From NCBI GenBank assembly GCA_947630075.1, contig CANRGF010000008.1, forward strand, positions 1 through 18,570: 18,570 nt of DNA, given 5' to 3'. Positions within the stretch are counted from its first letter, which is position 1; each line of letters begins with the position of its first letter. This stretch comes from an uncultured Clostridia bacterium (GTDB lineage Bacteria > Bacillota > Clostridia > Christensenellales > UBA1242). A program made the translations under genes and the position numbers. The notes under the pieces are model-generated. The model saw only the letters and a program-made list of their open reading frames with translations, made no database searches and was not told where the DNA came from. Shown piece after piece: positions 6,361 through 14,252 of this stretch.

Positions 6361-9188
6361 TATTCTTTATTTCCAAAGATTGCGTTATACTCATCCATTG
6401 TGATAAGCACCTGTCGAGGTTTTGAGCCATCTGGCGGACCTATAAAGCCGGCTTGGAACATTTGATCCATTATTCTGCCCGCTCTGTTGAAGCCAACTGA
6501 ATATCGCCTAGAAATCATGCTGCCACTCGCTTGCTTTGCTTCAATGAACATATATAAAGCGTCCTTAAGCACTGGGTCAAACTCTTGCTTATCCCCGCCC
6601 GTTTGCGAAGCGCCTCCGCCACCATTATCCTTATAAGGACTTTTGATTGCTTTGCCCGTATCCTCATCATAAACAGGTTTGTTGTGCTCTTTGATAAATT
6701 CAACCACTTTTGCAATCTCTTCATTAGACACAAACGCGCCTTGCACACGCCTAGGCTCTGGTTTATCTTGTGGTTTAAACAGCATATCGCCTTTGCCCAA
6801 AAGTTTTTCTGCACCGCCACCGTCAAGCACCGTTTTGCTATCCATAAAGTTTGTGAGAGCAAATGCAACACGGCTTGGAAGATTGGCTTTGACCGTGCCC
6901 GTGATGACATCAACAGATGGTCGCTGTGTGGCAAGCACAAGGTGTATGCCCGCCGCTCTGGCTTTTGCCGCTAATTTGGCAATTCTATCTTCAATTTCTT
7001 TCTTCGCTTCGAGCATTAAGTCGGCAAGCTCGTCCACCACAATCACGATGAACGGCAATTTTTGCTCTCGCTTGCTTCTAACAGCATCACCCTTATTAAA
7101 TTCGTTTATGTTCACCACATGGTTTTTTGCAAAGAGAGCATATCTCCTCTCCATTTCTTTAATTGCCCAATCGAGTGCGTTGATTGTCATTTCTTTGCCT
7201 GTGATAACTTCTGGAATTAACAGATGTGGCAAGCCAGAATAAGTGGAAAATTCCACCATTTTAGGGTCAACCAAAATCAAGCGAAGGTCTTGCGGGCCAG
7301 ACTTATAGCATAAACTTAAAAGCATGGTGTTTAGGCAAACAGATTTACCGCTACCCGTAGATCCCGCCACCAACAAGTGCGGCATTTTGTCTAGATTGCA
7401 GAAAATGATATCCCCATTTATATCCTTGCCCAACACGAATGAAAGTGGGTTTGCCCTAACTTTAAAATCGTTGCTATCAATAAGTTCGCGCAGGCTCACA
7501 GGCGTGATTTGGTTGTTTGGCACTTCTATACCCACCGAATTTTTGCCCGGAATTGGTGCTTCCACACGAATTGCACCATTTGAAGCGAGCGTCATGGCGA
7601 TATCATCGCTCATCTGCACAATTTTATTCACAGATATGCCTCTTGGCATGGTCAATTCATATCGTGTAACGGCTGGGCCAACCTGCACATTGTTCACCTT
7701 AGCTGGCACTTTAAAGTCCTCAAGCACTTGCTCTAGGCGAACAACATTCTCTTGCAACTCTTCCTCGCTAATTTTGGAAGTGTTTTCCATATATTTAAGC
7801 AAATTCACAGGAGGCGCAACATAAGGTGGAATTTCTTCTTTTGGCTTTATGTCGTCTATCTTCACCTGTTCGGTTTCCGCCACCACCTTTTTGCTTGTGC
7901 CCGGAAGGTGGAATTTTGAAATGTCCACACTTGGGAGCACCACTTCGCTTTCAACGGTTGAGCCAAGGTTGCTATTATCTTCCGTTTGGGCATATTCATC
8001 AACGAAATCGCTCTCTTCCACATTCGGCACAATTTCGTCATAAGCGGTTTGCCCATCTTGTGCATCTTCGTTTAAGTCGGCAAGTTCACTTTGCTCGTCC
8101 TCTTCGCTTGCAAAATTCTCTTCTTCTGGCTCTTCGGTTGGCAATTCTTCATAGCCCTCATCTTCGGCAAAAATATCTGCATATTTATCTTCTGCAGGCT
8201 CTTCAATTCGCTCTTCCGCTGGCTCTTCATATTCTGGCTCAATTATCGGCTGAACAGGTGGTGGAATAACTTCTTTTTCTTCCACAGGCTCAACATTTTT
8301 CGTTTGATTTTGGTTGTTCATTTTTTTGCTTGTGAAATAGCCGGTGGTCTTATCTAAAAACACATCGTTTGGATTTTCTGGAGGGATAACCGGCTCAACA
8401 GGCGTGAGAATATAATCTCGTTTGGACATAGGTTTTGCCTGTGGTCTGCTATTAATATTATAATTTGGCATGGTGCTAGATAAAATTGTGGTTTCTCCCT
8501 TCTCTAACCCCAAACGCCTGCGCGCCACCTCTTTTTGTGGGTCAAGTTCGGCAGTTTTCTCCACAGTTTTTGCCTCTTCAAAGTCCTCAATATCATCAAA
8601 CACAAATCTGCTCTTTTCTTTATGCCCAACATGCCTATCCACAATCACATAGTCCACAATCAAGCCAACAAAAATTGCAAGCGCAATTGCAGAGAATATA
8701 TATGCACCCACAACTGTGAGCAATTTCACGATAGGATATGAAACCAAACTAAACAATAGTCCGCCAGCGGTGGTCTTTCTCAAATATGTTTCCTTCAAAA
8801 ATGTGCCATAACTAGCAGTGTCTAAGCGCGAAGTGAGAATAAGGTGGAAAATAAACCAAACTATAACCACGCTGACAGTTAGATAGATGATATATCTCTT
8901 CTTTAACTTAAACTCCCTTTTTGATAGCAGTGCCACAGAAAAGAACATGCCAAGCAAACAAACAGGATAGACGGACAAGCCAAACACCCCTAGCACAAAA
9001 TTCTTGATAAAATTAGGTGGCAGGCAAACCAAAAACAGCACAGCAAACGCAATGAGGCATATTAATGGCACATTTGCCTTTGTTTTTGCCTTAACTTTTG
9101 CTTGCTTTTGCTTCATTGGCTTTTCCTTCTTAGGCGCGGACGATTGTTTGTCTGGCTTTTTATTAAAAGAAGATTTATAGATTGCCAT
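6360..9188 (-). CDS. spoIIIE: SpoIIIE/FtsK-type DNA translocase
   Basis: This 942-residue septal ATPase pumps DNA through the division or sporulation septum. Residues 1-40 are basic and cytosolic. Hydrophobic segments between ~40 and 180 give about four transmembrane helices. Residues ~200-450 are a long acidic Pro/Glu-rich linker. The motor follows: Walker A 'AGSTGSGKSVC' near 608-618, Walker B 'IVIVVDELADLM' with D719 and E720, and 'LATQRPSVDVITGTVKANLPSR'. The C-terminal gamma winged helix (~870-935, 'SRRYSVGFNRAGRIMDQM') reads SRS/KOPS-type polarity sequences. AGGGGG precedes the ATG. Position near pnp and rpsO recalls Bacillus spoIIIE, but a genome may hold a second FtsK-type paralogue, so SpoIIIE versus FtsK is not settled. 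The gene has its own promoter and terminator. Confidence 0.95.
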   Translation of the reverse strand: MAIYKSSFNKKPDKQSSAPKKEKPMKQKQAKVKAKTKANVPLICLIAFAVLFLVCLPPNFIKNFVLGVFGLSVYPVCLLGMFFSVALLSKREFKLKKRYIIYLTVSVVIVWFIFHLILTSRLDTASYGTFLKETYLRKTTAGGLLFSLVSYPIVKLLTVVGAYIFSAIALAIFVGLIVDYVIVDRHVGHKEKSRFVFDDIEDFEEAKTVEKTAELDPQKEVARRRLGLEKGETTILSSTMPNYNINSRPQAKPMSKRDYILTPVEPVIPPENPNDVFLDKTTGYFTSKKMNNQNQTKNVEPVEEKEVIPPPVQPIIEPEYEEPAEERIEEPAEDKYADIFAEDEGYEELPTEEPEEENFASEEDEQSELADLNEDAQDGQTAYDEIVPNVEESDFVDEYAQTEDNSNLGSTVESEVVLPSVDISKFHLPGTSKKVVAETEQVKIDDIKPKEEIPPYVAPPVNLLKYMENTSKISEEELQENVVRLEQVLEDFKVPAKVNNVQVGPAVTRYELTMPRGISVNKIVQMSDDIAMTLASNGAIRVEAPIPGKNSVGIEVPNNQITPVSLRELIDSNDFKVRANPLSFVLGKDINGDIIFCNLDKMPHLLVAGSTGSGKSVCLNTMLLSLCYKSGPQDLRLILVDPKMVEFSTYSGLPHLLIPEVITGKEMTINALDWAIKEMERRYALFAKNHVVNINEFNKGDAVRSKREQKLPFIVIVVDELADLMLEAKKEIEDRIAKLAAKARAAGIHLVLATQRPSVDVITGTVKANLPSRVAFALTNFMDSKTVLDGGGAEKLLGKGDMLFKPQDKPEPRRVQGAFVSNEEIAKVVEFIKEHNKPVYDEDTGKAIKSPYKDNGGGGASQTGGDKQEFDPVLKDALYMFIEAKQASGSMISRRYSVGFNRAGRIMDQMFQAGFIGPPDGSKPRQVLITMDEYNAIFGNKE

Positions 9189-9212
9189 AAAACCCCCTAA
9201 ACAACAAATGTT

Positions 9213-9225
9213 GAGCCAGCGGCTC
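9213..9225 (-). other. Small hairpin in the spoIIIE leader
   Basis: GAGCC-GCT-GGCTC forms a tight 5-bp hairpin in the 5' leader, about 25 bases upstream of the start codon. It could affect mRNA stability; no known element is recognised. Confidence 0.4.
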
Positions 9226-9241
9226 TTAACTTATAATATTT

Positions 9242-9269
9242 ATTATACAAATTTTAAAAAAAATTTCAA
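9242..9269 (-). promoter_or_regulatory. Promoter of the spoIIIE-type gene
   Basis: On the - strand TTGAAA (9269-9264), a 16-base spacer and TATAAT (9247-9242) form a good vegetative promoter. Its -35 box lies inside the 3' arm of the terminator of the upstream deacetylase gene, so the two signals overlap. Confidence 0.65.
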
Positions 9270-9290
9270 ACCTTTTTATCGGGTTTGAAA
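9253..9290 (-). terminator. Terminator of the polysaccharide deacetylase gene
   Basis: TTTCAAACC (9290-9282 on the - strand) pairs perfectly with GGTTTGAAA (9272-9264). Eight Ts follow. It separates the deacetylase gene from the spoIIIE transcript. Confidence 0.85.
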
Positions 9291-9326
9291 GATTTTGAAG
9301 ATTTTCCCACAATTCGTCAAAAAAGA

Positions 9327-10019
9327 TTATTTTAAGCAATTTGAAACGGTGGTGGGGTTAAATCCGTTATTTATTGCAAACGCCAAAATATCGGTTAAGG
9401 CGTCCACCGTTTTCTTGGTGGGGTGAATCAAAATTAAATCGCCATTAGATAGATTTTTTGTGGCTCGCTTAAAAATTAAGTTTTCGTCCTGGTCGCGCCA
9501 GTCGATTGTGTCGTGCGTCCACATAATTGTGGTGTAATTTAGATTGGTGGCGGCGTCCACTGTGGTTGTGTTATACGCTCCACTTGGCGGCGCAAACAAG
9601 TTCATTTCCACGCCCAAGTTTTTGCTTATCAACTCGTGGCAAGACTTAATTTCTTGAATGTTGCCGTCATAATCGAGTTTGTCTTGGTCGCGATGGTTGA
9701 AGCCGTGGTTGGCAATTTCGTGCCCTCTAGAATAAATCTTGCTCACCATATCCAAGTTCTTTGCAGCCCAACATCCGCCCACAAAGAAAGTGGTTTTCAC
9801 CTTATACACATCTAAAATGTCTAGCATATCTTCAATATATTCATTGCCTTGATAGACATTAATCATAAAGCAGACATTCGTGCTTTGTGTGTTGCCGGCA
9901 TACACCACCCGATTGTCCGCCTGCACTTTTTGCGCACGCGCATTGCTAAGGCTAAGCCCAATCAGTGCCACAAACATAAAAACAATCACCACATTTGCCA
10001 CAATTCTGCTTTTTTTCAT
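9327..10019 (-). CDS. PdaB/YlxY-like sporulation polysaccharide deacetylase, catalytic Asp lost
   Basis: The 230-residue product starts with a signal anchor (basic 'MKKSR', then hydrophobic residues ~6-25), so it faces the cell surface or forespore intermembrane space. NodB-type carbohydrate esterase features follow: 'MLDILDVYKVKTTFFVGGCW', 'GHEIANHGFNH' (metal ligands H105 and H109), 'FAPPSG' (usually F-R-P-P), 'DTIDW' and 'LILIHP'. In PdaB-like proteins motif 1 is TFD followed by a G; here it is 'MINVYQG', so the catalytic Asp is Asn54, and the motif 3 Arg is Ala143. Deacetylation is therefore doubtful. The frame stays open upstream to an ATG at 10118, but the signal anchor supports 10019. 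The SD is weak. Its place near pnp matches Bacillus ylxY. Confidence 0.85.
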   Translation of the reverse strand: MKKSRIVANVVIVFMFVALIGLSLSNARAQKVQADNRVVYAGNTQSTNVCFMINVYQGNEYIEDMLDILDVYKVKTTFFVGGCWAAKNLDMVSKIYSRGHEIANHGFNHRDQDKLDYDGNIQEIKSCHELISKNLGVEMNLFAPPSGAYNTTTVDAATNLNYTTIMWTHDTIDWRDQDENLIFKRATKNLSNGDLILIHPTKKTVDALTDILAFAINNGFNPTTVSNCLK

Positions 10020-10154
10020 AAAACATTTATATTCATCTCTTTCAAATTCTATGATAAATTTGAGCCTTCTGCCTTGCTTGACACAACAAATTGTGGCATG
10101 CTTATTTTCACGCAACAAAAACTAAAAATTCACTAAAAAATTTTAAATTTGTCG

Positions 10155-10183
10155 TTGACAAAGCCGCACATTAATGTTATGAT
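10155..10183 (+). promoter_or_regulatory. Strong promoter of the 443-residue unknown gene
   Basis: TTGACA (10155-10160), a 17-base spacer and TATGAT (10178-10183) with an upstream TG (extended -10) make a near-consensus promoter. The SD GAGGTG begins about eight bases after the -10 box, so the leader is only ~11 bases long. Confidence 0.8.
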
Positions 10184-10200
10184 AACGAGCGAGGTGAAAA

Positions 10201-11532
10201 ATGTCGTTTTATCAAATAAATGGAAGGCGTCATGCTGACGATTATAAGAAACACGAGCCTAACCAACTTCTCACAAAACGCCAGAGATCGGAGAATTTGG
10301 ACAATCAACTAATGAGATCTCAATTTAACGCAATGGCCACCTATCAAAATCTAACTGCCGAAACAAAAGATAAGCAAAAGAAATATCACGAAGAAAAAAG
10401 CGCAGCAATAGAAAGAATTGCAGATATTGAAAAGAAAATTGCCGACCAGCTCAACAGTCCACTTGAAGAATTTAAGGCAAAATTTCTAAGTGCAGTGGAA
10501 AAGGGCGGATTAAGGAAGGCTATGGACATTTTTCACAAAGAAGTTGAAGCAAACAAATGGCTTTCTCGCGCTTGCCTAGAAGCAGAAGAAGTGTTAAATT
10601 CGGACGATGGCGAGCTAAAGGAAGCAATAAGGCTGATTGAAGAAGCCTTTGATAGCGAGCTCACCAAAACGAGTTTGAAATATAAAATTTTGGCATCCTT
10701 TAAAGAAGAGGGTGTGGAAAAAACTTTTGAAAGATTTGAAAGCGACTTAAATTCTTTTAAAGATTTTAGTGATGAGCACTATCAAAAGATTGTTCAATTC
10801 ACCACCATGAATCCAAATTTTGTGTCGCTTTACATTAAACTTATGCTCTCCCTTGCCGAAAAATATCCAAGATTTGTGTTAAGTGAAAAGTTCCCAATCG
10901 AAGGGTTCACAGTTGGAGATTATGAGGTGCTAAAGCGCTCCCAATTTAAGACGGACGGCTCAAACAAAATGGGAATTATTAGTGTGGAAGAGCTTAGGCA
11001 AAATGTTTTGCCTCGCTTAAAGTCTGCAGGCATCACATCAAATGAAAAATTTGTTAATCACTATATGAAATTTTTCCCTGACTGTGTGAATATGCTCACA
11101 AATTTTGATGACGTGCGTTTTGCCATTTCTCTTGACCCATCTTGCTATTCAAAGCTTAAAAGTGGAGAGGTAAAATCATATTTAAATCATAATCCAGAGC
11201 TATATAACGCACTGCTATCATCTGCTCCATCCGTGTTGCAATATCTATCGCAAGAGGAGTTAAACACTGCAATCAATTATTGTGGCTTGAAAGTTGGGCA
11301 AGTTTTATTCCAAAATCCAGATTTAATTCATGCTCTGCCTAGCAACTTCTTTTTAAAGCACAATCCTAAGGCCCTCTTCAAAACCTGCCCAAAATCCGAG
11401 CTTAAGAAGGTGTTTGCAGATGTTGATAGCCCAGAGTTGCAGAACTATTTAAGTTCAATCATATTGCATCCTAAAAAGCCAAAGCAAGAAACTGATGGCT
11501 TTGAAGAAACTAACAGCGATTTCACATTTTAA
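10201..11532 (+). CDS. Unrecognised 443-residue helical protein
   Basis: I do not recognise the family. The N-terminal ~50 residues are basic and polar. Residues ~50-85 are strongly charged and likely coiled coil ('KDKQKKYHEEKSAAIERI'). Residues ~85-250 are helical. The C-terminal part (~290-405) looks like degenerate ~25-residue helical repeats, with recurring Asn-Pro turns: 'NHNPELYNALLSSAPSVL', 'FQNPDLIHALPSNFF' and 'KHNPKALFKTCPKSEL'. This suggests a solenoid scaffold for protein binding. There is no signal peptide or membrane segment, so the protein is cytosolic. The tail (~420-443) is acidic and disordered. It has a near-consensus promoter, a GAGGTG SD and its own terminator, so it is a well-expressed single-gene unit, oriented opposite to its pnp and deacetylase neighbours. 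Confidence 0.85.
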   Translation: MSFYQINGRRHADDYKKHEPNQLLTKRQRSENLDNQLMRSQFNAMATYQNLTAETKDKQKKYHEEKSAAIERIADIEKKIADQLNSPLEEFKAKFLSAVEKGGLRKAMDIFHKEVEANKWLSRACLEAEEVLNSDDGELKEAIRLIEEAFDSELTKTSLKYKILASFKEEGVEKTFERFESDLNSFKDFSDEHYQKIVQFTTMNPNFVSLYIKLMLSLAEKYPRFVLSEKFPIEGFTVGDYEVLKRSQFKTDGSNKMGIISVEELRQNVLPRLKSAGITSNEKFVNHYMKFFPDCVNMLTNFDDVRFAISLDPSCYSKLKSGEVKSYLNHNPELYNALLSSAPSVLQYLSQEELNTAINYCGLKVGQVLFQNPDLIHALPSNFFLKHNPKALFKTCPKSELKKVFADVDSPELQNYLSSIILHPKKPKQETDGFEETNSDFTF

Positions 11533-11560
11533 AAAAAGAAGGCAACCGCCTTCTTTTTTA
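11531..11560. terminator. Bidirectional terminator between the unknown gene and pnp
   Basis: GAAGGC-AACC-GCCTTC is flanked by seven As on the left and six Ts on the right, so it can stop transcription from both sides. It overlaps the stop codons of both convergent genes. Confidence 0.9.
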
Positions 11561-13645
11561 GTTCAATTTTTCAACTAGCTTCATGTCCACTCTGCCTCGC
11601 TCGTCTATCTTGATTGTTTTAACGCGCACTCTATCGCCAACTTTCACCACATCTTCCACTTTCTCAACACGCTCTTTGCTGAGTTTTGAAATGTGAATCA
11701 TTCCTTCCTTGCCTGGAGCAACTTCAACGAAAGCACCAAATTGTGTGGTGCGCGTAACTTTGCCGTCATATTCACAGTTTAACTCAAAGTCTGTGGCAAT
11801 AGCAATAATCATGGCCTTAGCTTTGTCTATCATAGCTTGGTCTTGACTTGAAACAAACACATCGCCTTCATCTTTAATGTCTATCTTCACGCCGGTTTCG
11901 GCAATGATTTGATTGATGACCTTTCCGCCCGTGCCAATAACATCACGAATTTTGTCTGGGTCAATCTTGAAAGTTACAATCTTTGGAGCATATTTAGAAA
12001 GCTCTTTTCTTGGCTCTTTAATCACTGCCAACATCTTCTTTAAGATTTCAAGCCTGCCCACTCTAGCCTGCTCAAGTGCGGTGGTTAAAATGTTTCTATC
12101 TATGCCGTGAATTTTAATATCCATTTGAATGGCGGTGATGCCTTTAGCCGTGCCTGCCACTTTAAAGTCCATATCTCCCAAGAAATCTTCCAAGCCTTGA
12201 ATGTCTGTGAGCACTGCCACTTTGTCGCTATCTTTATCTTTCATCAAACCCATTGCAATGCCTGCAACAGGTGCTTTGATTGGCACGCCCGCATCCATCA
12301 ATGCAAGGGTGCTGCCGCAAACAGACGCTTGTGAAGTGGAGCCGTTTGAAGAGAGCACATCACTCACTGTGCGGATTGCATAAGGGAACTCCTCCTCGCT
12401 TGGAATAACAGCCACAAGGGCACGCTCAGCCAACGCACCATGACCAATTTCTCGCCTTCCCGGAGATTTAAGAGCCTTGGCTTCACCGGTGGTGTAGCCA
12501 GGCATGTTATATTGATGCATATAACGCTTATATTCTTCGCCGTCCAAACCTTCAAGCTCTTGAGCTTCACTCACCATGCCTAGTGTGCAAGTGGTTAAAA
12601 CTTGTGTTTCACCACGGGTGAACACTGCCGAGCCATGAACTCTTGGCAACAAGCCAACTTCACACCAAATTGGGCGGATTTCGTTTGTCTTTCTGCCATC
12701 TGGACGAATGCCTTTATATAAAATTTTGTGGCGAACTTTTTCTTTTTTGATGTTGTATAAAACTTGGCCAACCGCCTTCATTTGCTCAGGATAAACTTCT
12801 TGGAAATGCTCGTTCACATCTGCGTTTAACTCTTCTTCTAAGGCCTCACGCGCATGGCGGTCATACTCTTCAAGCACCTTATCCATTTTTGTGCTAGCAT
12901 ATTCCCTAACGGCTTTGTCTATTTCTTCTGGAATTTCGTCAAATTCAACCTTATCGGTTTTCACCACTTTAAGGTCTTTAACCATATTTTCAATGAATGC
13001 AACCTGCTTTTTAATCTCTTCATGAGCAAACATGATTGCATTAAGCATGAGCTCTTCGCTCACTTCTTTTGCGCCTGCCTCAACCATCAGCACAGCCTCT
13101 TTTGTGCCGCTCACTGTTAGGTCAATCACACTCTTATCTTGCTCTTCTTCGGTTGGGTTTATGATAAATTTGCCGTCCACACACCCCACTTTGACCGCAC
13201 CTGTTGGCTCTTCAAAAGGAATTGGGCTAATTGACAATGCAATAGAGCTGCCAAGCATTGCAAGTGGCTCTGGGCTAATGTCTGGGTCAACAGACAATGG
13301 TGTGGCAATGACCGTTACATCATTATAAAACCCTTTTGGGAACATTGGGCGCAATGGTCGGTCTATAAGCCTAGAACGCAAAATTGCATTATCTGCAGGC
13401 CTGCCTTCACGCCTTTTCCATCCGCCAGGGATTTTGCCCACGCTATACATCTTCTCTTCATAATCCACTTGAAGTGGGAAGAAATCCATGCCCGGACGGG
13501 GGGCTTTGCTCATAGTGGCATTTACCATAACCACTGTGTCGCCGCAGCGCACGATGCAGTGCCCGCTGGCTTGGCCACAATATTTGCCAAGTTGCACACT
13601 AACTTCTCGCCCGCCGATTTCTGTTTTGTAAATTGCTTCTTTCAT
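11558..13645 (-). CDS. pnp: Polynucleotide phosphorylase (PNPase)
   Basis: This 695-residue trimeric exoribonuclease degrades RNA 3'-to-5' by phosphorolysis and takes part in mRNA turnover. Its length is normal. The first RNase PH domain (~1-215) has 'RPLRPMFPKGF'. A helical linker (~235-300) follows. The second, catalytic RNase PH domain (~310-540) has 'RVHGSAVFTRGETQVL' and 'SDVLSSNGSTSQAS'. The KH domain (~550-610) has 'IRDVIGTGGKVINQI', and the S1 domain (~615-690) has 'TQFGAFVEVAPGKEGMIHIS'. AAGGAG precedes the ATG. In many Firmicutes pnp directly follows rpsO; here a helix-turn-helix pair and an RNA methyltransferase gene stand between them, and pnp has its own promoter. Confidence 0.98.
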   Translation of the reverse strand: MKEAIYKTEIGGREVSVQLGKYCGQASGHCIVRCGDTVVMVNATMSKAPRPGMDFFPLQVDYEEKMYSVGKIPGGWKRREGRPADNAILRSRLIDRPLRPMFPKGFYNDVTVIATPLSVDPDISPEPLAMLGSSIALSISPIPFEEPTGAVKVGCVDGKFIINPTEEEQDKSVIDLTVSGTKEAVLMVEAGAKEVSEELMLNAIMFAHEEIKKQVAFIENMVKDLKVVKTDKVEFDEIPEEIDKAVREYASTKMDKVLEEYDRHAREALEEELNADVNEHFQEVYPEQMKAVGQVLYNIKKEKVRHKILYKGIRPDGRKTNEIRPIWCEVGLLPRVHGSAVFTRGETQVLTTCTLGMVSEAQELEGLDGEEYKRYMHQYNMPGYTTGEAKALKSPGRREIGHGALAERALVAVIPSEEEFPYAIRTVSDVLSSNGSTSQASVCGSTLALMDAGVPIKAPVAGIAMGLMKDKDSDKVAVLTDIQGLEDFLGDMDFKVAGTAKGITAIQMDIKIHGIDRNILTTALEQARVGRLEILKKMLAVIKEPRKELSKYAPKIVTFKIDPDKIRDVIGTGGKVINQIIAETGVKIDIKDEGDVFVSSQDQAMIDKAKAMIIAIATDFELNCEYDGKVTRTTQFGAFVEVAPGKEGMIHISKLSKERVEKVEDVVKVGDRVRVKTIKIDERGRVDMKLVEKLN

Positions 13646-13684
13646 TTTTTCTCCTTAAAAATGCTCTTAATAATACACTTTTTC

Positions 13685-13713
13685 ATTTTATCACAAAAAA
13701 ATAAAAAAAACAA
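13685..13713 (-). promoter_or_regulatory. Probable pnp promoter
   Basis: On the - strand TTGTTT (13713-13708), a 17-base spacer and TAAAAT (13690-13685) preceded by TGA (extended -10) lie ~40 bases upstream of the start. The -35 box overlaps the terminator of the upstream XRE gene. Confidence 0.5.
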
Positions 13714-13725
13714 GCGTTATGCTTG
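13693..13725 (-). terminator. Terminator of the XRE-family gene
   Basis: CAAGC-ATAAC-GCTTG on the - strand is followed by eight Ts and then ATTTTTTT. It ends the small regulator transcript just before the pnp promoter. Confidence 0.7.
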
Positions 13726-13754
13726 CGTTTTTGCAAAAGCTATTTGTGTAAAAT

Positions 13755-13958
13755 CTAATCTTCAAGCCCAACCATATAATCCAAACTGACTTTAAAAAAT
13801 TTAGACAAAATAACAACCGCTTCAATGCTGGGCATTCTTTTGCCGGACTCCCAATAACTAATTGCAGTATGTGTTAAACCAACTTTAATTCCAAGTTGCT
13901 CTTGTGTTAAATTATTTTCCAATCTCAATTCTTTTAATCTTTCTGCAAATTTAATCAT
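13755..13958 (-). CDS. XRE-family (Cro/C1-type) transcriptional regulator, 67 residues
   Basis: Nearly the whole protein is one HTH_3 domain. 'FAERLKELRLENNLTQEQLGIKVGLTHTAISYWESGKRMPSIEAVVILSKFFKVSLDYMVG' covers residues ~4-64, with the recognition helix at ~28-38. There is no sensor or dimerisation domain beyond the fold. The ATG at 13958 has no clear SD (only a T run precedes it), so translation may be weak or the transcript very short. The gene diverges from a second 67-residue helix-turn-helix gene across a 90-base gap that holds a perfect palindromic operator. Regulation of that neighbour, or of itself, is the natural inference. Confidence 0.9.
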   Translation of the reverse strand: MIKFAERLKELRLENNLTQEQLGIKVGLTHTAISYWESGKRMPSIEAVVILSKFFKVSLDYMVGLED

Positions 13959-13991
13959 AAAAAAATTTTACAACAAATATTGCAAAAATAC

Positions 13992-14020
13992 TTGACTTGT
14001 ACCAATTGGTACATTATAAT
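13992..14020 (+). promoter_or_regulatory. Strong promoter of the + strand HTH gene
   Basis: TTGACT (13992-13997), a 17-base spacer and a perfect TATAAT (14015-14020) make a near-consensus vegetative promoter. The spacer is occupied by the palindromic operator, so a bound repressor would shut it. Confidence 0.8.
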
Positions 14021-14028
14021 TGTACCAA
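13997..14028. promoter_or_regulatory. Palindromic operator with an extra half-site
   Basis: TGTACCAATTGGTACA (13998-14013) is a perfect 16-bp palindrome filling the -35/-10 spacer. A third copy of the half-site, TTGTACCAA, recurs at 14020-14028, 23 bases after the first at 13997-14005, and overlaps the start-point region. This architecture is typical of Cro/C1-type repressor operators. Confidence 0.8.
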
Positions 14029-14048
14029 ATGTTGCAAAGGAGGAAGTT

Positions 14049-14252
14049 GTGGATTTAGATGTTGTCGAAACCTGCTTGATAAAGCAATACATTAAAAAGA
14101 ATAATTTATCAATAGCAAAATTTTGCGAATTGTGTCGAATTAGCCCTTCCACACTATATAAAATTTTTAATGGCAAAAACTTTATCATCGAAGCGCTTTT
14201 TAAAATTGCAAAAGTTATGCGAGTGGAGATTTGCACTCTTATAAAACCTTAA
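14049..14252 (+). CDS. Small helix-turn-helix regulator, 67 residues, GTG start
   Basis: The protein is a single XRE-like helix-turn-helix domain: 'QYIKKNNLSIAKFCELCRISPSTLYKIFNGKNFIIEALFKIAKVMRV', covering residues ~14-60, with a recognition helix around 'SPSTLYKIF'. The start is taken as GTG at 14049 because AAAGGAGG lies five bases upstream. The frame runs further up to 13980, but that would translate through the promoter. It has the same length as the divergent XRE protein, though the sequences are not close. Its promoter carries the palindromic operator. The 3' end overlaps the convergent TrmH-family gene by 14 bases, with no terminator between them. Confidence 0.85.
   Translation: MDLDVVETCLIKQYIKKNNLSIAKFCELCRISPSTLYKIFNGKNFIIEALFKIAKVMRVEICTLIKP

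Noticed and set aside
7324..8357. Long open frames on the + strand opposite the spoIIIE-type gene.
   Set aside because: They are antisense shadows of its low-complexity acidic linker and motor domain, with no SD or family match.
10047..10054. A sigma-E/sigma-K-like -10 (CATAGAAT) upstream of the deacetylase gene on the - strand.
   Set aside because: No matching -35 element at the right distance.
13959..13979. A leaderless promoter for the XRE gene (TAAAAT six bases before the ATG).
   Set aside because: No acceptable -35 hexamer at 16-18 bases; the T-run makes such a -10 match likely by chance.
13980..14048. Upstream extension of the + strand HTH gene to 13980.
   Set aside because: It would translate through the promoter and operator; the GTG at 14049 has a strong SD.
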